A model generated the notes under the pieces. The model did not search any database and was not told the DNA's origin. It saw only the letters and a list, made by a program, of their open reading frames with translations. The translations under genes and the position numbers were made by a program. A stretch of DNA of 64,000 bases from RUG13409 sp045546135 (GTDB lineage Bacteria; Bacillota; Clostridia; Peptostreptococcales; Anaerovoracaceae): the NCBI GenBank assembly GCA_045546135.1, contig JAZQCD010000010.1:1-64000 (forward strand). The letters are read 5' to 3'. Below are positions 50,738-59,716 of this stretch, one piece after another; position 1 is the stretch's first letter, and every line of letters begins with the position of its first letter.

Positions 50738-51112
50738 ATGGGCAAATTTGTGATCAGTGACGCAAAGAACGGCGTTAAATTCAACCTCAAAGCAGGAAAC
50801 GGCGAGACCATCGCTCACTCCGAAGTCTATTCTTCTCTTGCAGCATGCAAGAAGGGCATTGCCAGCGTTATAAAGAACGCTCCTATAGCTCCTGTTGAGG
50901 ATCAGACAAAGGAAGGCTACAAGGCAGAGCGCAACCCGAAGTTCGAAGTATATCAGGACAAGAAGGGTGAATTCCGCTTCCGTCTTAAAGCAAGAAACGG
51001 ACAGATCATTGCAACAGGCGAAGGCTATACAACAATGAAGGCCTGCGAGAATGGTATCGCTTCTGTAAAGAAGAATGCTGCCGAGGGAAAAGTAGAGAGA
51101 GTTACTGAATAA
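50738..51112 (+). CDS. YegP/DUF1508-family protein with two repeats
   Basis: A 124-residue protein built of two copies of a 50-residue unit: FVISDAKNGVKFNLKAGNGE... (residues 4-48) and FEVYQDKKGEFRFRLKARNGQ... (69-113), both followed by a helix with ACKKGIASVIKNA or ACENGIASVKKNA. This is the UPF0339/DUF1508 pattern; function unknown. ATG 50738 was chosen over an in-frame TTG because GGAGG lies 8 bases upstream. It has its own terminator. Confidence 0.9.
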   Translation: MGKFVISDAKNGVKFNLKAGNGETIAHSEVYSSLAACKKGIASVIKNAPIAPVEDQTKEGYKAERNPKFEVYQDKKGEFRFRLKARNGQIIATGEGYTTMKACENGIASVKKNAAEGKVERVTE

Positions 51113-51133
51113 TCTCCCAATAATAAGTTTGAT

Positions 51134-51167
51134 ATCTGCCGGGCCGTTTTCGCCTGGCAGATTTTTT
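51134..51167 (+). terminator. intrinsic terminator after yegP-like gene
   Basis: ATCTGCC and GGCAGAT (with extra G/C pairs inside) over about 15 bases, followed by TTTTTG. It is 14 bases before the sirtuin start. Confidence 0.8.
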
Positions 51168-51180
51168 GTAGGAAACAAAG

Positions 51181-51930
51181 ATGAATGAAGCATTAAAAAA
51201 GATAATAGACAGTTCAAAGAACATAGTATTCTTTGGAGGGGCCGGCGTATCCACTGAAAGCGGTATACCTGATTTCAGATCGGAAAAGGGTCTTTACCAC
51301 GCAAAGACCGAGTATGGCAGGTCTCCTGAAGATATGCTCTCCGTAGATTTCTTTGAAGAAGACCCTGTGACCTTCTTTGACTATTACAAGAAGAATCTCA
51401 TAGCTACATGGGCAAAACCAAACGACGCGCACATAGCTTTGGCAAAGCTCGAGGAAACGGGAAAGCTCAAAGCTGTCATCACTCAAAATATAGACGGTCT
51501 TCACCAGATGGCAGGAAGCAAGGCTGTTTACGAACTTCACGGATCTGTTCACAGGAACCGCTGCAGATGGTGCGGCAAGAAATATGGTCTAGATTACATA
51601 CTTGATGAAAAGAACTGCGTAAATGCAAAAGGTGAGATGGACGGAGTTCCAAGGTGCAGCTGCGGAGGCATCGTAAAACCTGAGGTGGTCCTTTACGGAG
51701 AGATGCTGGACGAAGACTGTATAAGGCGCTCTGTAGAGGCAATATCGAGTGCCGATACGCTCATCATAGGAGGAACATCCCTTGCAGTATATCCGGCTGC
51801 AGGTTTTGTTCACTACTTTAGAGGAAATAACCTGGTCGTCATCAATATGTCAGCAACAGCCATGGATCATAATGCGGATCTTGTCATCAGAGACCCCATA
51901 GGTGAAGTTTTAAAGGATATATGGATGTAA
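51181..51930 (+). CDS. cobB: NAD-dependent protein deacylase (sirtuin)
   Basis: A 249-residue SIR2 enzyme that removes acyl groups from lysine using NAD. Motifs: GAGVSTESGIPDFRS (NAD site), TQNIDGLHQMAG, the catalytic His in ELHGSV and four zinc cysteines (CRWC, CSC with one spacing shortened to CxC). GGAAAC is weak as ribosome site. It may control acylated metabolic enzymes such as acetyl-CoA synthetase, an inference from the family. Confidence 0.94.
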   Translation: MNEALKKIIDSSKNIVFFGGAGVSTESGIPDFRSEKGLYHAKTEYGRSPEDMLSVDFFEEDPVTFFDYYKKNLIATWAKPNDAHIALAKLEETGKLKAVITQNIDGLHQMAGSKAVYELHGSVHRNRCRWCGKKYGLDYILDEKNCVNAKGEMDGVPRCSCGGIVKPEVVLYGEMLDEDCIRRSVEAISSADTLIIGGTSLAVYPAAGFVHYFRGNNLVVINMSATAMDHNADLVIRDPIGEVLKDIWM

Positions 51931-51936
51931 CAGTTC

Positions 51937-52386
51937 TTATTTATGATAAGTCTCCCCGGCATTTATCTTGAATGCTCTGTAGACTTGCTCGAGGAGTATC
52001 ACTCTCATAAGCTGGTGAGGGAAGGTAAGATCAGAAAATGAAAGCCTAAAGTCTGATGCGTTTCTGACTGTATCGTCAAAGCCGTTGGACCCGCCTATTA
52101 TAAAGGTTATATCGGATCTGCCCGAAAGGCCGAGATCCGATATTTTTTGTGCAAGACCTTCCGAAGAAAGGCTTTTTCCATTTACATCCAGGGCTATGAC
52201 ATAAGCCCCTTTTTGTAAATGCTCAAGTATACTTTTGCTTTCTTCTTCCTTAGAATCAGACTTGCTTTCCGGAAGCTCTGTTACTTTTAGTTTGCAAAAT
52301 CTCGACAGTCTCTTTATGTATTCACTTGCAGCGTCCTGCCAATACTTTTCCTTCAGTTTTCCTATGCATATTATGTTTATATTCAT
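51937..52386 (-). CDS. rlmH: 23S rRNA pseudouridine-1915 N3-methyltransferase
   Basis: A SPOUT-family methyltransferase of 149 residues (usual about 155-160), acting on the ribosome's helix 69. It has the trefoil-knot motif FIIGGSNGF and the terminal YRAFKINAGETYHK; the usual form is AGEPYHK, so a Pro is replaced by Thr. It is convergent with the sirtuin and 6 bases from its stop. Confidence 0.92.
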   Translation of the reverse strand: MNINIICIGKLKEKYWQDAASEYIKRLSRFCKLKVTELPESKSDSKEEESKSILEHLQKGAYVIALDVNGKSLSSEGLAQKISDLGLSGRSDITFIIGGSNGFDDTVRNASDFRLSFSDLTFPHQLMRVILLEQVYRAFKINAGETYHK

Positions 52387-52512
52387 ATGATCATCTCCTC
52401 ATATATATTAACATGTCCCCATAGTCAAAAGAAAGTTATATAATTAATAACACAGTTGTGGTATAATTCATGACTGTAAATATACCTAAGTCATTAAGGA
52501 GAAATACAAGAA

Positions 52513-53376
52513 ATGGCTAAAAGAAGATTCGGTGACCGCAGAGACGGCACCCTCATTAGAGATCTTGATTCCATGCATTACATCATGCCGCTCATGTATC
52601 CTAACAGATGCGACAACGAGGCATATATATCCGAGACCCTGGACCTTACCAACGCTATGGCATTCCTTGAAAAGAAAAATGCTGAAAAGCCGGAGTATAA
52701 ATACAATGTATTTCAGCTCATAGTCACGGCCATAGTAAAGACCATAACACTAAGGCCAAAGATGAACACTTTCATCGCTAATTACAATATGTATCAGAGG
52801 AATGAAGTTTCTGCGTCCTTCACCATAAAAAAGATATTTTCTGACAAAGGTGAAGAGGCTCTTGCATTCATACATACAAAACCCACGGACAACCTGGAAA
52901 GCATCCATAACGAGATCTACAGGCAGGTATCCTATGTAAGGACCGGCGACAACAAGGATCAGTCTACAGAGAGTATGGACTTTATACAAAAGCTTCCTTT
53001 CAAGAAATTCATAGGCAGAGTCGCAAGATGGCTGGAAAGACACGGCTGGATGCCAAAGGCTGTCATCGCTACGGATCCTTACCAGTCAAGCGTTATACTT
53101 TCAAACTTAGGGTCCATAAAGCTCCATGCAGGATATCATCATCTGACAAACTGGGGCACGACTTCTGTCATGTGCATAATAGGAGAGATCAAGGACAGGA
53201 ACTTTGAACTTGAAGACGGTTCTGTTGAAAGGCGCAAGAGCGTAGACATAGGTCTTACCATAGATGAAAGACTGGCTGACGGTTACTATTATTCAGGTAC
53301 TGTCAGACTCTTTAAGCATCTCGTAGAGAATCCTGAGCTTTTGGAAAGACCTCTTTGCGAGGAGGTGCAGCTGTAA
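52513..53376 (+). CDS. stand-alone E2/CAT-like acyltransferase domain, catalytic His lost (paralogue)
   Basis: A 287-residue paralogue of the protein at 30277-31134: both have an N-terminal basic RRxG(D) segment, IMP(L/K), MNTFI, SNLGSIK with HH after it, and a C-terminal IDERLADG where E2 enzymes have DHRxxDG. The catalytic His is Glu here too. No lipoyl domain and no dehydrogenase neighbours. TAATG overlap (1 base) couples it to a GtrA-family gene. Function unknown; a modified acyl transfer or a ligand-binding role are both possible. Confidence 0.75.
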   Translation: MAKRRFGDRRDGTLIRDLDSMHYIMPLMYPNRCDNEAYISETLDLTNAMAFLEKKNAEKPEYKYNVFQLIVTAIVKTITLRPKMNTFIANYNMYQRNEVSASFTIKKIFSDKGEEALAFIHTKPTDNLESIHNEIYRQVSYVRTGDNKDQSTESMDFIQKLPFKKFIGRVARWLERHGWMPKAVIATDPYQSSVILSNLGSIKLHAGYHHLTNWGTTSVMCIIGEIKDRNFELEDGSVERRKSVDIGLTIDERLADGYYYSGTVRLFKHLVENPELLERPLCEEVQL

Positions 53377-53777
53377 TGAAAGAATCTTTAAGAGCTCTCA
53401 AATTCACCCTTTTCTCAATCAGTGCAGGGCTCATTGAGATAGGTACCTTTACTCTTTTAAATGAACTTCTTCATCTTAAGTATTGGGTCAGCTACCTGAT
53501 CGCTTTGACACTTTCCGTTCTTTGGAACTTTACTTTGAACAGAAAGTACACCTTCAGGTCTGCTGCAAACGTACCTGTCGCCATGCTTAAAGTAGCCCTG
53601 TTCTATGTGGTATTCACACCCCTTTCGACATGGCTTGAGCATACGCTTACAGGTATAGGCTGGAACGAATATCTTGTTACAGCCATAAACATGGTGATAA
53701 ATTTTGTGACAGAATATCTTTACCAGAGATTCTTCGTCTTTAAGGATTCGATAGATACCAATGTAAAAGAAAAATAA
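53376..53777 (+). CDS. GtrA-family membrane protein
   Basis: A 133-residue membrane protein with four predicted helices and the GtrA pattern: FTLFSISAGLIEIGTFTLLN, FTLNRKYTFRS and a C-terminal NFVTEYLYQRFFVF. GtrA proteins flip lipid-linked sugars or are of unknown role. The start at 53376 overlaps the previous stop (TAATG) and has GAGGAGGT upstream. The stop codon lies inside a perfect palindrome. Confidence 0.9.
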   Translation: MKESLRALKFTLFSISAGLIEIGTFTLLNELLHLKYWVSYLIALTLSVLWNFTLNRKYTFRSAANVPVAMLKVALFYVVFTPLSTWLEHTLTGIGWNEYLVTAINMVINFVTEYLYQRFFVFKDSIDTNVKEK

Positions 53778-53797
53778 CGATCAAGCTTGATCGTTAT
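53774..53797. other. 24-base perfect palindrome overlapping gtrA stop
   Basis: Arms ATAACGATCAAG and CTTGATCGTTAT meet without spacer and include the TAA of the gtrA-like gene. No T-run; it may act as a 3' hairpin or as a two-way stop for the convergent genes. Confidence 0.65.
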
Positions 53798-53828
53798 CTC
53801 TGAATCTGCTATAGATGTTCTAAAGTGA

Positions 53829-54413
53829 TCATATCAAAGCTGTTTCTCCGTAGGCTTTTACGAGGAGCAGCTTTTTTCTTTCTTCATCTGTAAGCTTTTC
53901 AACAAAGTCTTCTGCAGTTCCGACTGCTTCGAGTCCCTTATCTTCATCTCTGTAGTGCATTGGAATTATATATTTTGGATCTAAAACGCGAAGGATCTTA
54001 GCGGCCTGATCCGCATCTATCGTAAAGAATCCTCCTACGGGTATCATTATCAGGTCAAGTCCTTTAAGTTTTGCTGACTGCTCGTTATTTAAAAGGTGGC
54101 CGAGGTCTCCGAGATGAGCTACCTTCTTGCCTTCTGCTTCCAAAATGGTGATCCTGTTTTCGCCTCTTTTTGCTCCGTTTTCATCGTCATGAAAAGTCTC
54201 TATGAATTCTACTGTAAAAGGACTTTTTCCTCCATCTGTTATCTTTACTCCGTCCACATAGGCGTGATCGAAATGGGAATGAGAGCAAAGGACTTCGTTT
54301 GCTTCAAGATTTACATCACCAAAGCCTCTGACTCCTTTGTAAGGATCCAGTACTATGCTGTATCCATCAGATTCAACGGTAAAACATGCATGTCCATTGT
54401 AAGTGATCTTCAT
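53829..54413 (-). CDS. metallo-beta-lactamase-fold hydrolase, UlaG-like
   Basis: A 194-residue hydrolase. The metal motif is SHSHFDH near residue 46, with a distal Asp in HLGDLGHLL and HYRDED near residue 155. It fits the UPF0173/UlaG-like group that acts on small phosphoesters or lactones; substrate unknown. It is the distal gene of a pair with the TetR gene (16 bases upstream), so the two are likely co-transcribed and co-regulated. Confidence 0.88.
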   Translation of the reverse strand: MKITYNGHACFTVESDGYSIVLDPYKGVRGFGDVNLEANEVLCSHSHFDHAYVDGVKITDGGKSPFTVEFIETFHDDENGAKRGENRITILEAEGKKVAHLGDLGHLLNNEQSAKLKGLDLIMIPVGGFFTIDADQAAKILRVLDPKYIIPMHYRDEDKGLEAVGTAEDFVEKLTDEERKKLLLVKAYGETALI

Positions 54414-54428
54414 TACTTTTCTCTCCTT

Positions 54429-55001
54429 TTAGCAAAATGTCTTTAAGAAAGCAGGGAAGACTTCGCCTGCATATTGGCAAAGAGAATAACTGCCGCTTGA
54501 AAGGCACCAATCGTACATAAGAGCCCTTTCAAACATGGCATATCCTTTAGTTATATCGTTGGTAGTGAACTCTTTCCTGAAGATGCCCATATTCTGTGCT
54601 TCTATGGTTATCCTGCGAAGAAGCTTGTAATAGGTCCGCCCGGCATCTAGAAGGCTTCTGTCAGAGCTGGATACCAGCTGACTTGCAAGAAGCCTTCCGA
54701 GGATGTCGACGGAAACGGTATTTTCGATCATGAGAAAGAGTTCGTGGTTCATAAAGATGAGCTTATCAAGAGGCGACAGGGACGGATCCATGGTGCTCTC
54801 AAGCTCGGCATATTTTTCATCAAAAAGATAAGAAAGAGATGCAGGAAGCGCATCTTTACCTTCAAAGTAGTGATAGAAAGAGCCTTTTGATGTTCCTGAC
54901 AGCTCTACTATTTCGTCTATAGTTGTATTTTCAAAGCCCTGTGTATAGAAAAGCTGCCATGCAGCATTGACTATGCGGCTCTTTGTATCAGATCTTTTCA
55001 A
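54429..55001 (-). CDS. TetR-family regulator
   Basis: A 190-residue repressor with HTH at about 8-52: RIVNAAWQLFYTQGFENTTI, DEIVELSGTSKGSFYHYF. It seems to start at TTG, 13 bases after GGAG, as no in-frame ATG gives a full HTH. A 12-base palindrome AAGTATATACTT (55025-55036) and a near copy sit just upstream, suitable for autoregulation. It precedes the metallo-hydrolase gene and is divergent from putP. Confidence 0.82.
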   Translation of the reverse strand: MKRSDTKSRIVNAAWQLFYTQGFENTTIDEIVELSGTSKGSFYHYFEGKDALPASLSYLFDEKYAELESTMDPSLSPLDKLIFMNHELFLMIENTVSVDILGRLLASQLVSSSDRSLLDAGRTYYKLLRRITIEAQNMGIFRKEFTTNDITKGYAMFERALMYDWCLSSGSYSLCQYAGEVFPAFLKTFC

Positions 55002-55024
55002 AGTATATTTTTTACTCCATATTT

Positions 55025-55036
55025 AAGTATATACTT
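55025..55036. promoter_or_regulatory. palindrome in tetR-putP divergent region
   Basis: AAGTATATACTT, a perfect 12-base palindrome, lies 24 bases before the regulator's start codon. A similar AAAGTATAT occurs 20 bases nearer the gene. Candidate TetR site. The rest of the 183-base region is A/T-rich with no other clear signal. Confidence 0.5.
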
Positions 55037-55184
55037 TAGTCTAATCTAAAATGCTTGAAATTTCAAGGGATATTTCTATTTTATCTAATATATATTCTAC
55101 ATTTTAATACTAACTAAATTCTGTATTTTATTCTTCTTTGTTTTTTGCTATCATCATGGAAATACTTTTTAGGAGATCATCAAA

Positions 55185-56639
55185 ATGAAAAACACCGAAG
55201 TCATCATATTCATACTCTACCTGGCAGTAATGCTCGGCGTAGGAGTTTTCTTCTTTTTAAGATCGAAGGGCTCTGGGGAAAAGGACTATTTCCTCGGCGG
55301 CAGGAAGATGGGTCCTTGGGTCTCTGCTCTTTCCGCAGGAGCATCAGACATGAGTGCGTGGTCTCTTATGGGACTTCCGGCTTCTGTTTATGCTCTTGGC
55401 ATGGGAAAGACATGGATAGCCATAGGACTCCTCATAGGATATGCCTTAAGCTGGATCATAGAAGCTCCAAGGCTCAGAAGATTTACAATAACGGCAGGGG
55501 ACTCCATAACCATACCCCAGTACCTGACCAACCGCTTCCTTGCAAAGAGCAAAACCATAAGGATACTGTGCGCTATACTCTTCCTCATAGCATATACAGT
55601 ATATGCAGCATCGAGCATGAAGGCCTGCGGGACTCTCTTTAATACGGTCACGGGTATAGATGCAAAGTTTGCAATGTATCTGTCTGCAGCCATAATAGTC
55701 GCATACACATTTATGGGAGGATATTCCGCAGTATGCTGGACAGACTTTTTCCAAGGACTTCTGATGCTGGGAGCCCTGATGCTGGCGCCGCTTTTTGCTC
55801 TTTCAGCTGTAAGAAACGGAAATGCTGTCATCACTGCAGATCAGCTTCCCGGTGGATACTGGAACTTCTTTACTGCAAGTTACAGGGATATAATATCAGG
55901 ACTTGGCTGGGGGATAGGATACTTCGGAATGCCTCATATCATAGTCAGGTTCATGTCTGTAAGGTCAGACAAGGACCTGAAGAGGTCCAGGGTAATAGGT
56001 ATAGGCTGGACTGCTCTCATCCTTGGTTTCGGCGTCCTTGCAGGCGCTGTTGCAAGGCTCTTTTTAGGCGATATAGACGATTCTTCCATCATTTTTATAT
56101 TGATGGTCAGAAAGCTGTTTCCTTCCGTCATATCGGGGATATTGCTCTCTGCAATATTGGCTGCTGCCATGAGTTCTGCAGACTCTCAGCTCCTTGCAGC
56201 ATCATCAGCATTTTCAAGCGACATATACAAACCTATATTCAGAAAGGATGCCAAGGATAAGGAGATGCTCTGGGCAGGAAGGCTCATAGTAGTCGTCATC
56301 GCAGTCGCTGCAGTTATAATTGCATCCAGTCCAAACAGCGGAACTGTAATGTCTCTTGTTGAATATGCATGGGGACTTTTCGGAGCAGCATTTGGTCCGG
56401 TCATAGTTCTCTCTCTATTTTGGAAGAGACTTACCTTTGCAGGCGCTGCAGCCGGCATAGCAGCAGGAGGAGCTGTAGACATACTCTGGGCCATGTTCCT
56501 TTCGGGTACCGGAATATATGAGATAGTACCGGCATCCATAGCTGCAATTGCAGTCACAGTTTTAGTGACCTTCCTTACAAAGGAACCCTCAAAAGAAGTT
56601 TATGAATTGTTTGAAAAGGCTGAAAACAGCGAAGTCTAG
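55185..56639 (+). CDS. putP: sodium/proline symporter
   Basis: A 484-residue sodium:solute symporter (SSSF family) with 13 predicted helices. The PutP signature is present: GLPASVYALGMG early, SASFWEY-free but with ASDMSAWSLMG, the GGYSAVCWTDFFQGLLM loop and AAMSSADSQLL near helix 9. AGGAGA precedes the start. It supplies proline, a common electron acceptor or carbon source in Clostridia. A strong terminator follows. Confidence 0.93.
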   Translation: MKNTEVIIFILYLAVMLGVGVFFFLRSKGSGEKDYFLGGRKMGPWVSALSAGASDMSAWSLMGLPASVYALGMGKTWIAIGLLIGYALSWIIEAPRLRRFTITAGDSITIPQYLTNRFLAKSKTIRILCAILFLIAYTVYAASSMKACGTLFNTVTGIDAKFAMYLSAAIIVAYTFMGGYSAVCWTDFFQGLLMLGALMLAPLFALSAVRNGNAVITADQLPGGYWNFFTASYRDIISGLGWGIGYFGMPHIIVRFMSVRSDKDLKRSRVIGIGWTALILGFGVLAGAVARLFLGDIDDSSIIFILMVRKLFPSVISGILLSAILAAAMSSADSQLLAASSAFSSDIYKPIFRKDAKDKEMLWAGRLIVVVIAVAAVIIASSPNSGTVMSLVEYAWGLFGAAFGPVIVLSLFWKRLTFAGAAAGIAAGGAVDILWAMFLSGTGIYEIVPASIAAIAVTVLVTFLTKEPSKEVYELFEKAENSEV

Positions 56640-56671
56640 ATCACTTTGATGCCAAAAAGCCTGTTAACTAA

Positions 56672-56713
56672 AAAAGAGCATTACCCAAAACCTTCTTGGG
56701 TATGCTCTTTTTT
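56672..56713 (+). terminator. intrinsic terminator after putP
   Basis: AAAAGAGCATTACCCAA pairs with TTGGGTATGCTCTTTT (one mismatch) over 7 bases, followed by T-run. Confidence 0.9.
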
Positions 56714-56738
56714 ATGAAACGCCTTTTTTATAGTCTCT

Positions 56739-57332
56739 TTAGAACTTTTCAAGTCCTGCTTTTCTTAGGATGATGCATCCAAGGAACAGGAGAGCCTGTC
56801 CTAAAATGTTGATCCCTTCTGCAGCCCAGTTCATGTAGGCCTTATCGAAATTCTTTGAGGACAGATATCCCATCATCATGCAAAGGAAGAAGGATACGAC
56901 GAAGCATGCAAGAGCGGAACCTTTCTTCATCTTTGATGAGACAAAAGCAAGGGATGCATTGGATGCTCCCAGGCCCACTACCATGATGCCGACCAAAGCC
57001 ATGGTGGGTATGAAGCCGTTGACTGTTTTTCTCTTCTTTCCCATGACGACTGTTGTAAGGGTGATACCTGCGATGAGGAAACCGAATGCCTGGTTGGAGA
57101 ACATCTGGTTCGACATCCACTGGAAATCTCCTACGCCTGCAGCATAGAGGAGCTTGTAAAGAGCCTTGAGGCCTCCTGCTGCTACTACCATGAGAGTGCC
57201 CACTCTGTAGAGGACGGACTGAGCTGTGCTCATTTTGTGTTTCAGGTCTTTTGCGACTATATTCGTGGCCAGGAAATAGAGTATGACCGGAATAAAGTCG
57301 ACTATGGCCATTGGAATGCTGAATTCTTTCAT
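56739..57332 (-). CDS. membrane protein of unknown function
   Basis: Not recognised. The 197 residues form five or six predicted helices (about 9-27, 40-62, 83-98, 106-124, 133-150, 168-186) with short Lys-rich loops. It is the last gene of a three-gene minus-strand operon, 4 bases from the DUF1295 gene. A role with its neighbours in lipid or quinone modification is only a guess. Confidence 0.6.
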   Translation of the reverse strand: MKEFSIPMAIVDFIPVILYFLATNIVAKDLKHKMSTAQSVLYRVGTLMVVAAGGLKALYKLLYAAGVGDFQWMSNQMFSNQAFGFLIAGITLTTVVMGKKRKTVNGFIPTMALVGIMVVGLGASNASLAFVSSKMKKGSALACFVVSFFLCMMMGYLSSKNFDKAYMNWAAEGINILGQALLFLGCIILRKAGLEKF

Positions 57333-57336
57333 ATGA

Positions 57337-58164
57337 TCAGTCCCTGTAAACTTTCATTGAATGATACTGCTTTGTGAATGGGAAGAGAAGCGGTGTCGTA
57401 TCTGAATATTTCTGATATTCAGGATCGAGGCCGTAGTTCTTTTCCTGCCTGAGTTCAAGCCTTTGCGCTGAATTGTACATTACGAAGGTGATGAGGCAAA
57501 GAGCGATAGCAGCGATTATCCACTGCTTGCCCCGGATGGCTCCGATGCCTGATACTGTGACTCCTACCCAGAACATGATCTCTGAGAAATAGTTGGGGCA
57601 CCTTACATACTTGTAAAGGCCTGTGTCACAGAAGCGCTTTGGATTGATCTTTTTTGCTGCGGACTTCTGGCTGTCAGCTGTTGCTTCTCCTATGATGGCA
57701 AGGATCATGATGACTATACCTATCCATGCGAATACGTTGTCGGGAGCTCTGTTGATGACTCTGTAGGAAAGGGCTGATGTCTCTGCTGTATACATGAGCA
57801 TGGAATAGACCCACATGAAGAGAGATACAGGGATAGGCATTGCCTTTGTAGAACCTGTCGACTCAAGAGTCTTCTTGTAGTGAGCATTGGTCAGCTCACG
57901 CTTTAGGATATATCCGCCGAGCCTGTATCCGTAGATGATGAAAAGTACGGACATGACGCCTGTTGCTATGGTAAGGGTTCCGTTTATGAGTCCGAATGCA
58001 AGATGGAATATACCTATGCACATTACAGCAAAGCCGTAACCAACGGACATGAACCATACGAATTCCTTAAATCCCATGCAGCAGCCAAGAGCTGCAACAA
58101 GTGTTACTCCCCACATGAAGAGGGGCCATACCTGCCCGATATATGAAGGATCCAATGTGAACAT
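57337..58164 (-). CDS. DUF1295 / steroid-reductase-fold membrane enzyme
   Basis: A 275-residue membrane protein with about seven helices. The C-terminal motif DTGLYKYVRCPNYFSE and RQEKNYG are the markers of DUF1295 and related steroid 5-alpha-reductase/ICMT-like proteins, which use a cytoplasmic loop for NADPH or S-adenosylmethionine. TAATG overlaps the SDR stop by one base. Partnership with the NAD(P)-binding SDR suggests a redox step on a membrane lipid; substrate unknown. Confidence 0.72.
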   Translation of the reverse strand: MFTLDPSYIGQVWPLFMWGVTLVAALGCCMGFKEFVWFMSVGYGFAVMCIGIFHLAFGLINGTLTIATGVMSVLFIIYGYRLGGYILKRELTNAHYKKTLESTGSTKAMPIPVSLFMWVYSMLMYTAETSALSYRVINRAPDNVFAWIGIVIMILAIIGEATADSQKSAAKKINPKRFCDTGLYKYVRCPNYFSEIMFWVGVTVSGIGAIRGKQWIIAAIALCLITFVMYNSAQRLELRQEKNYGLDPEYQKYSDTTPLLFPFTKQYHSMKVYRD

Positions 58165-59027
58165 TACTTGTCACCTCCGAAATATTCTTTTATATATTCT
58201 GCAAATGATGCATCTCCTGTCACATCCTTACCGACAAGGTCGTGGGAGAGTGTCCACTTGGAGAAGAGGATTATGTCGTGCTTTCCTTCCTTTTTGATCT
58301 TCGGAAGGTTTGCAAGGATACCGAACATCCATACAGGAGAATCCTTGATGATGACTGGCTTTCCTGCTGCTCTAAAGCACATCTTTGCCATCTCTTCGTA
58401 GGTGTAGGTCTCTTTTCCGCCTACTTCGTAGATCTTGTTGTCGTCGCACATATGCTCTACTATGAACTTTGCAAAGTCAGGGCAGTCGATGACGTTTGCT
58501 TTGATGTCGTGATAACCTTTGAGGAGCTGCATCTCGCCCTTGTCTACATAAGGCTTAAAGACCTTTGCTATGTCATAGAAATATCCTGTCGGTCTGTAGA
58601 TGACATAGGGCATGTCTCCCTTGAAGATCTCGTCTTCGAACATTGCTTTTGCGTGGAGCATAGGTACCTTTTCAGCGCCGGGCTCTCTGCAAGCGATAAC
58701 TGAGATATAGTTGAATTTCTTTACTCCTGCCTTTACTGCTTCTTTGTAAAGGTTAAGGTTTCCCTGATAGTCAACATCATAGGATGTGAGTTTTGTGGAT
58801 GCTCCTGTAAGTCCCATGGTGGTGATGACAAGGTCTGCTCCGTCGCAGACGCCTTCGAGGGTCTTTGGATCTGTAGCATCGATGGATTTGAATACATATT
58901 TGCCTTCAAGTCCGTTGTTTTCCTTTTCCTTAAGGTCTAAAGCGGCTACCTCGTGTCCCTGTTCGATGAGGACCTTCAGTATTTCGAATCCAAGATTTCC
59001 GAAGGCTCCTGCCAGTAATACTTTCAT
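58164..59027 (-). CDS. NAD(P)-binding SDR/NmrA-like protein
   Basis: A 287-residue Rossmann-fold protein. GAFGNLGFEIL near residue 7 is the GxxGxxG dinucleotide motif, and ITTMGLTG and RPTGYFYDIA follow the atypical SDR pattern of NmrA/YwnB-like proteins. The classical YxxxK pair is not clear. It begins a minus-strand operon; its stop overlaps the DUF1295 start. It is 44 bases downstream of the 214-residue gene on the same strand, possibly the true first gene. Confidence 0.78.
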   Translation of the reverse strand: MKVLLAGAFGNLGFEILKVLIEQGHEVAALDLKEKENNGLEGKYVFKSIDATDPKTLEGVCDGADLVITTMGLTGASTKLTSYDVDYQGNLNLYKEAVKAGVKKFNYISVIACREPGAEKVPMLHAKAMFEDEIFKGDMPYVIYRPTGYFYDIAKVFKPYVDKGEMQLLKGYHDIKANVIDCPDFAKFIVEHMCDDNKIYEVGGKETYTYEEMAKMCFRAAGKPVIIKDSPVWMFGILANLPKIKKEGKHDIILFSKWTLSHDLVGKDVTGDASFAEYIKEYFGGDK

Positions 59028-59071
59028 TTCATAATACCTGCTTTCTTTAAAACATTTATGTCAATTAATGA

Positions 59072-59716
59072 TCATCCGAAAAGAATAGTGTCGAAGAATT
59101 CTCTTGTTTTATCCTTGCCCCAGTTTTTGATGAAGTTGTCTGTTGAAGTGCCGCCTTCTTCTATGAGGCGGTGAGAATAGGCCCTTGCTTTTTCTTTCTT
59201 TTCTTCCTTGCTGCAGGGGACTGCAGTCTTTAAAAGTTTTAGGAATGCATCAGAATATTCGTCTTCAAGAGCATCGACTTTGTCGCTTTCTTCAAGGCCT
59301 ACGCTTTTTGCAAGGGTGCCCTTTAACTGAAGCTCATCATACCAGCGGGACTGCATGGGCATGTCTGAAAGGCCTTTATATTTTGAGCAAATATCCTCGA
59401 AGCTTTTTGTGTCTATTCCCTTTTGAAGGAGAGTGTCATAAAGTTCAAAGATCACCATGTCCTTTCCTCCTGCGACTATCCTGTCTGAAGAAAGGAGCGG
59501 TGCGTCTATTTCAAGAGGATCTATGACCAAAGTCTCCATTTTCATGGCGCCTCCCATGCCGGAAGCTTTCATGAAACCAACATGCCCAAGGCCTTTTATA
59601 TAAAAGCCTTGGGTCTCAAAATCCATGCCTGTCATTTCAAAGGATGAAAACCTTTGGTCTGCGACTTTTTCAAGCTCATATTCTTTATTCAGTTTCTCTA
59701 GTATCTTTTCAAGCAT
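59072..59716 (-). CDS. hypothetical 214-residue protein, possibly bilin-reductase-like
   Basis: No firm family. The middle (residues 55-110) has ETLVIDPLEIDAPLLSSD and GGKDMVIFELYDTLL, a pattern that resembles ferredoxin-dependent bilin reductases; later SRWYDELQLKGTLAKS also fits weakly. Against this, no bilin or photosynthesis genes are nearby. It is soluble with a charged helical C-terminus. GGGAGAC precedes the ATG. It lies upstream of the SDR operon on the same strand and may supply or accept electrons there. Low confidence in function. Confidence 0.55.
   Translation of the reverse strand: MLEKILEKLNKEYELEKVADQRFSSFEMTGMDFETQGFYIKGLGHVGFMKASGMGGAMKMETLVIDPLEIDAPLLSSDRIVAGGKDMVIFELYDTLLQKGIDTKSFEDICSKYKGLSDMPMQSRWYDELQLKGTLAKSVGLEESDKVDALEDEYSDAFLKLLKTAVPCSKEEKKEKARAYSHRLIEEGGTSTDNFIKNWGKDKTREFFDTILFG

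Noticed and set aside
55733..56260. Plus-strand frame of 175 residues overlapping putP in another phase
   Set aside because: Out-of-frame shadow of a well-supported symporter gene.
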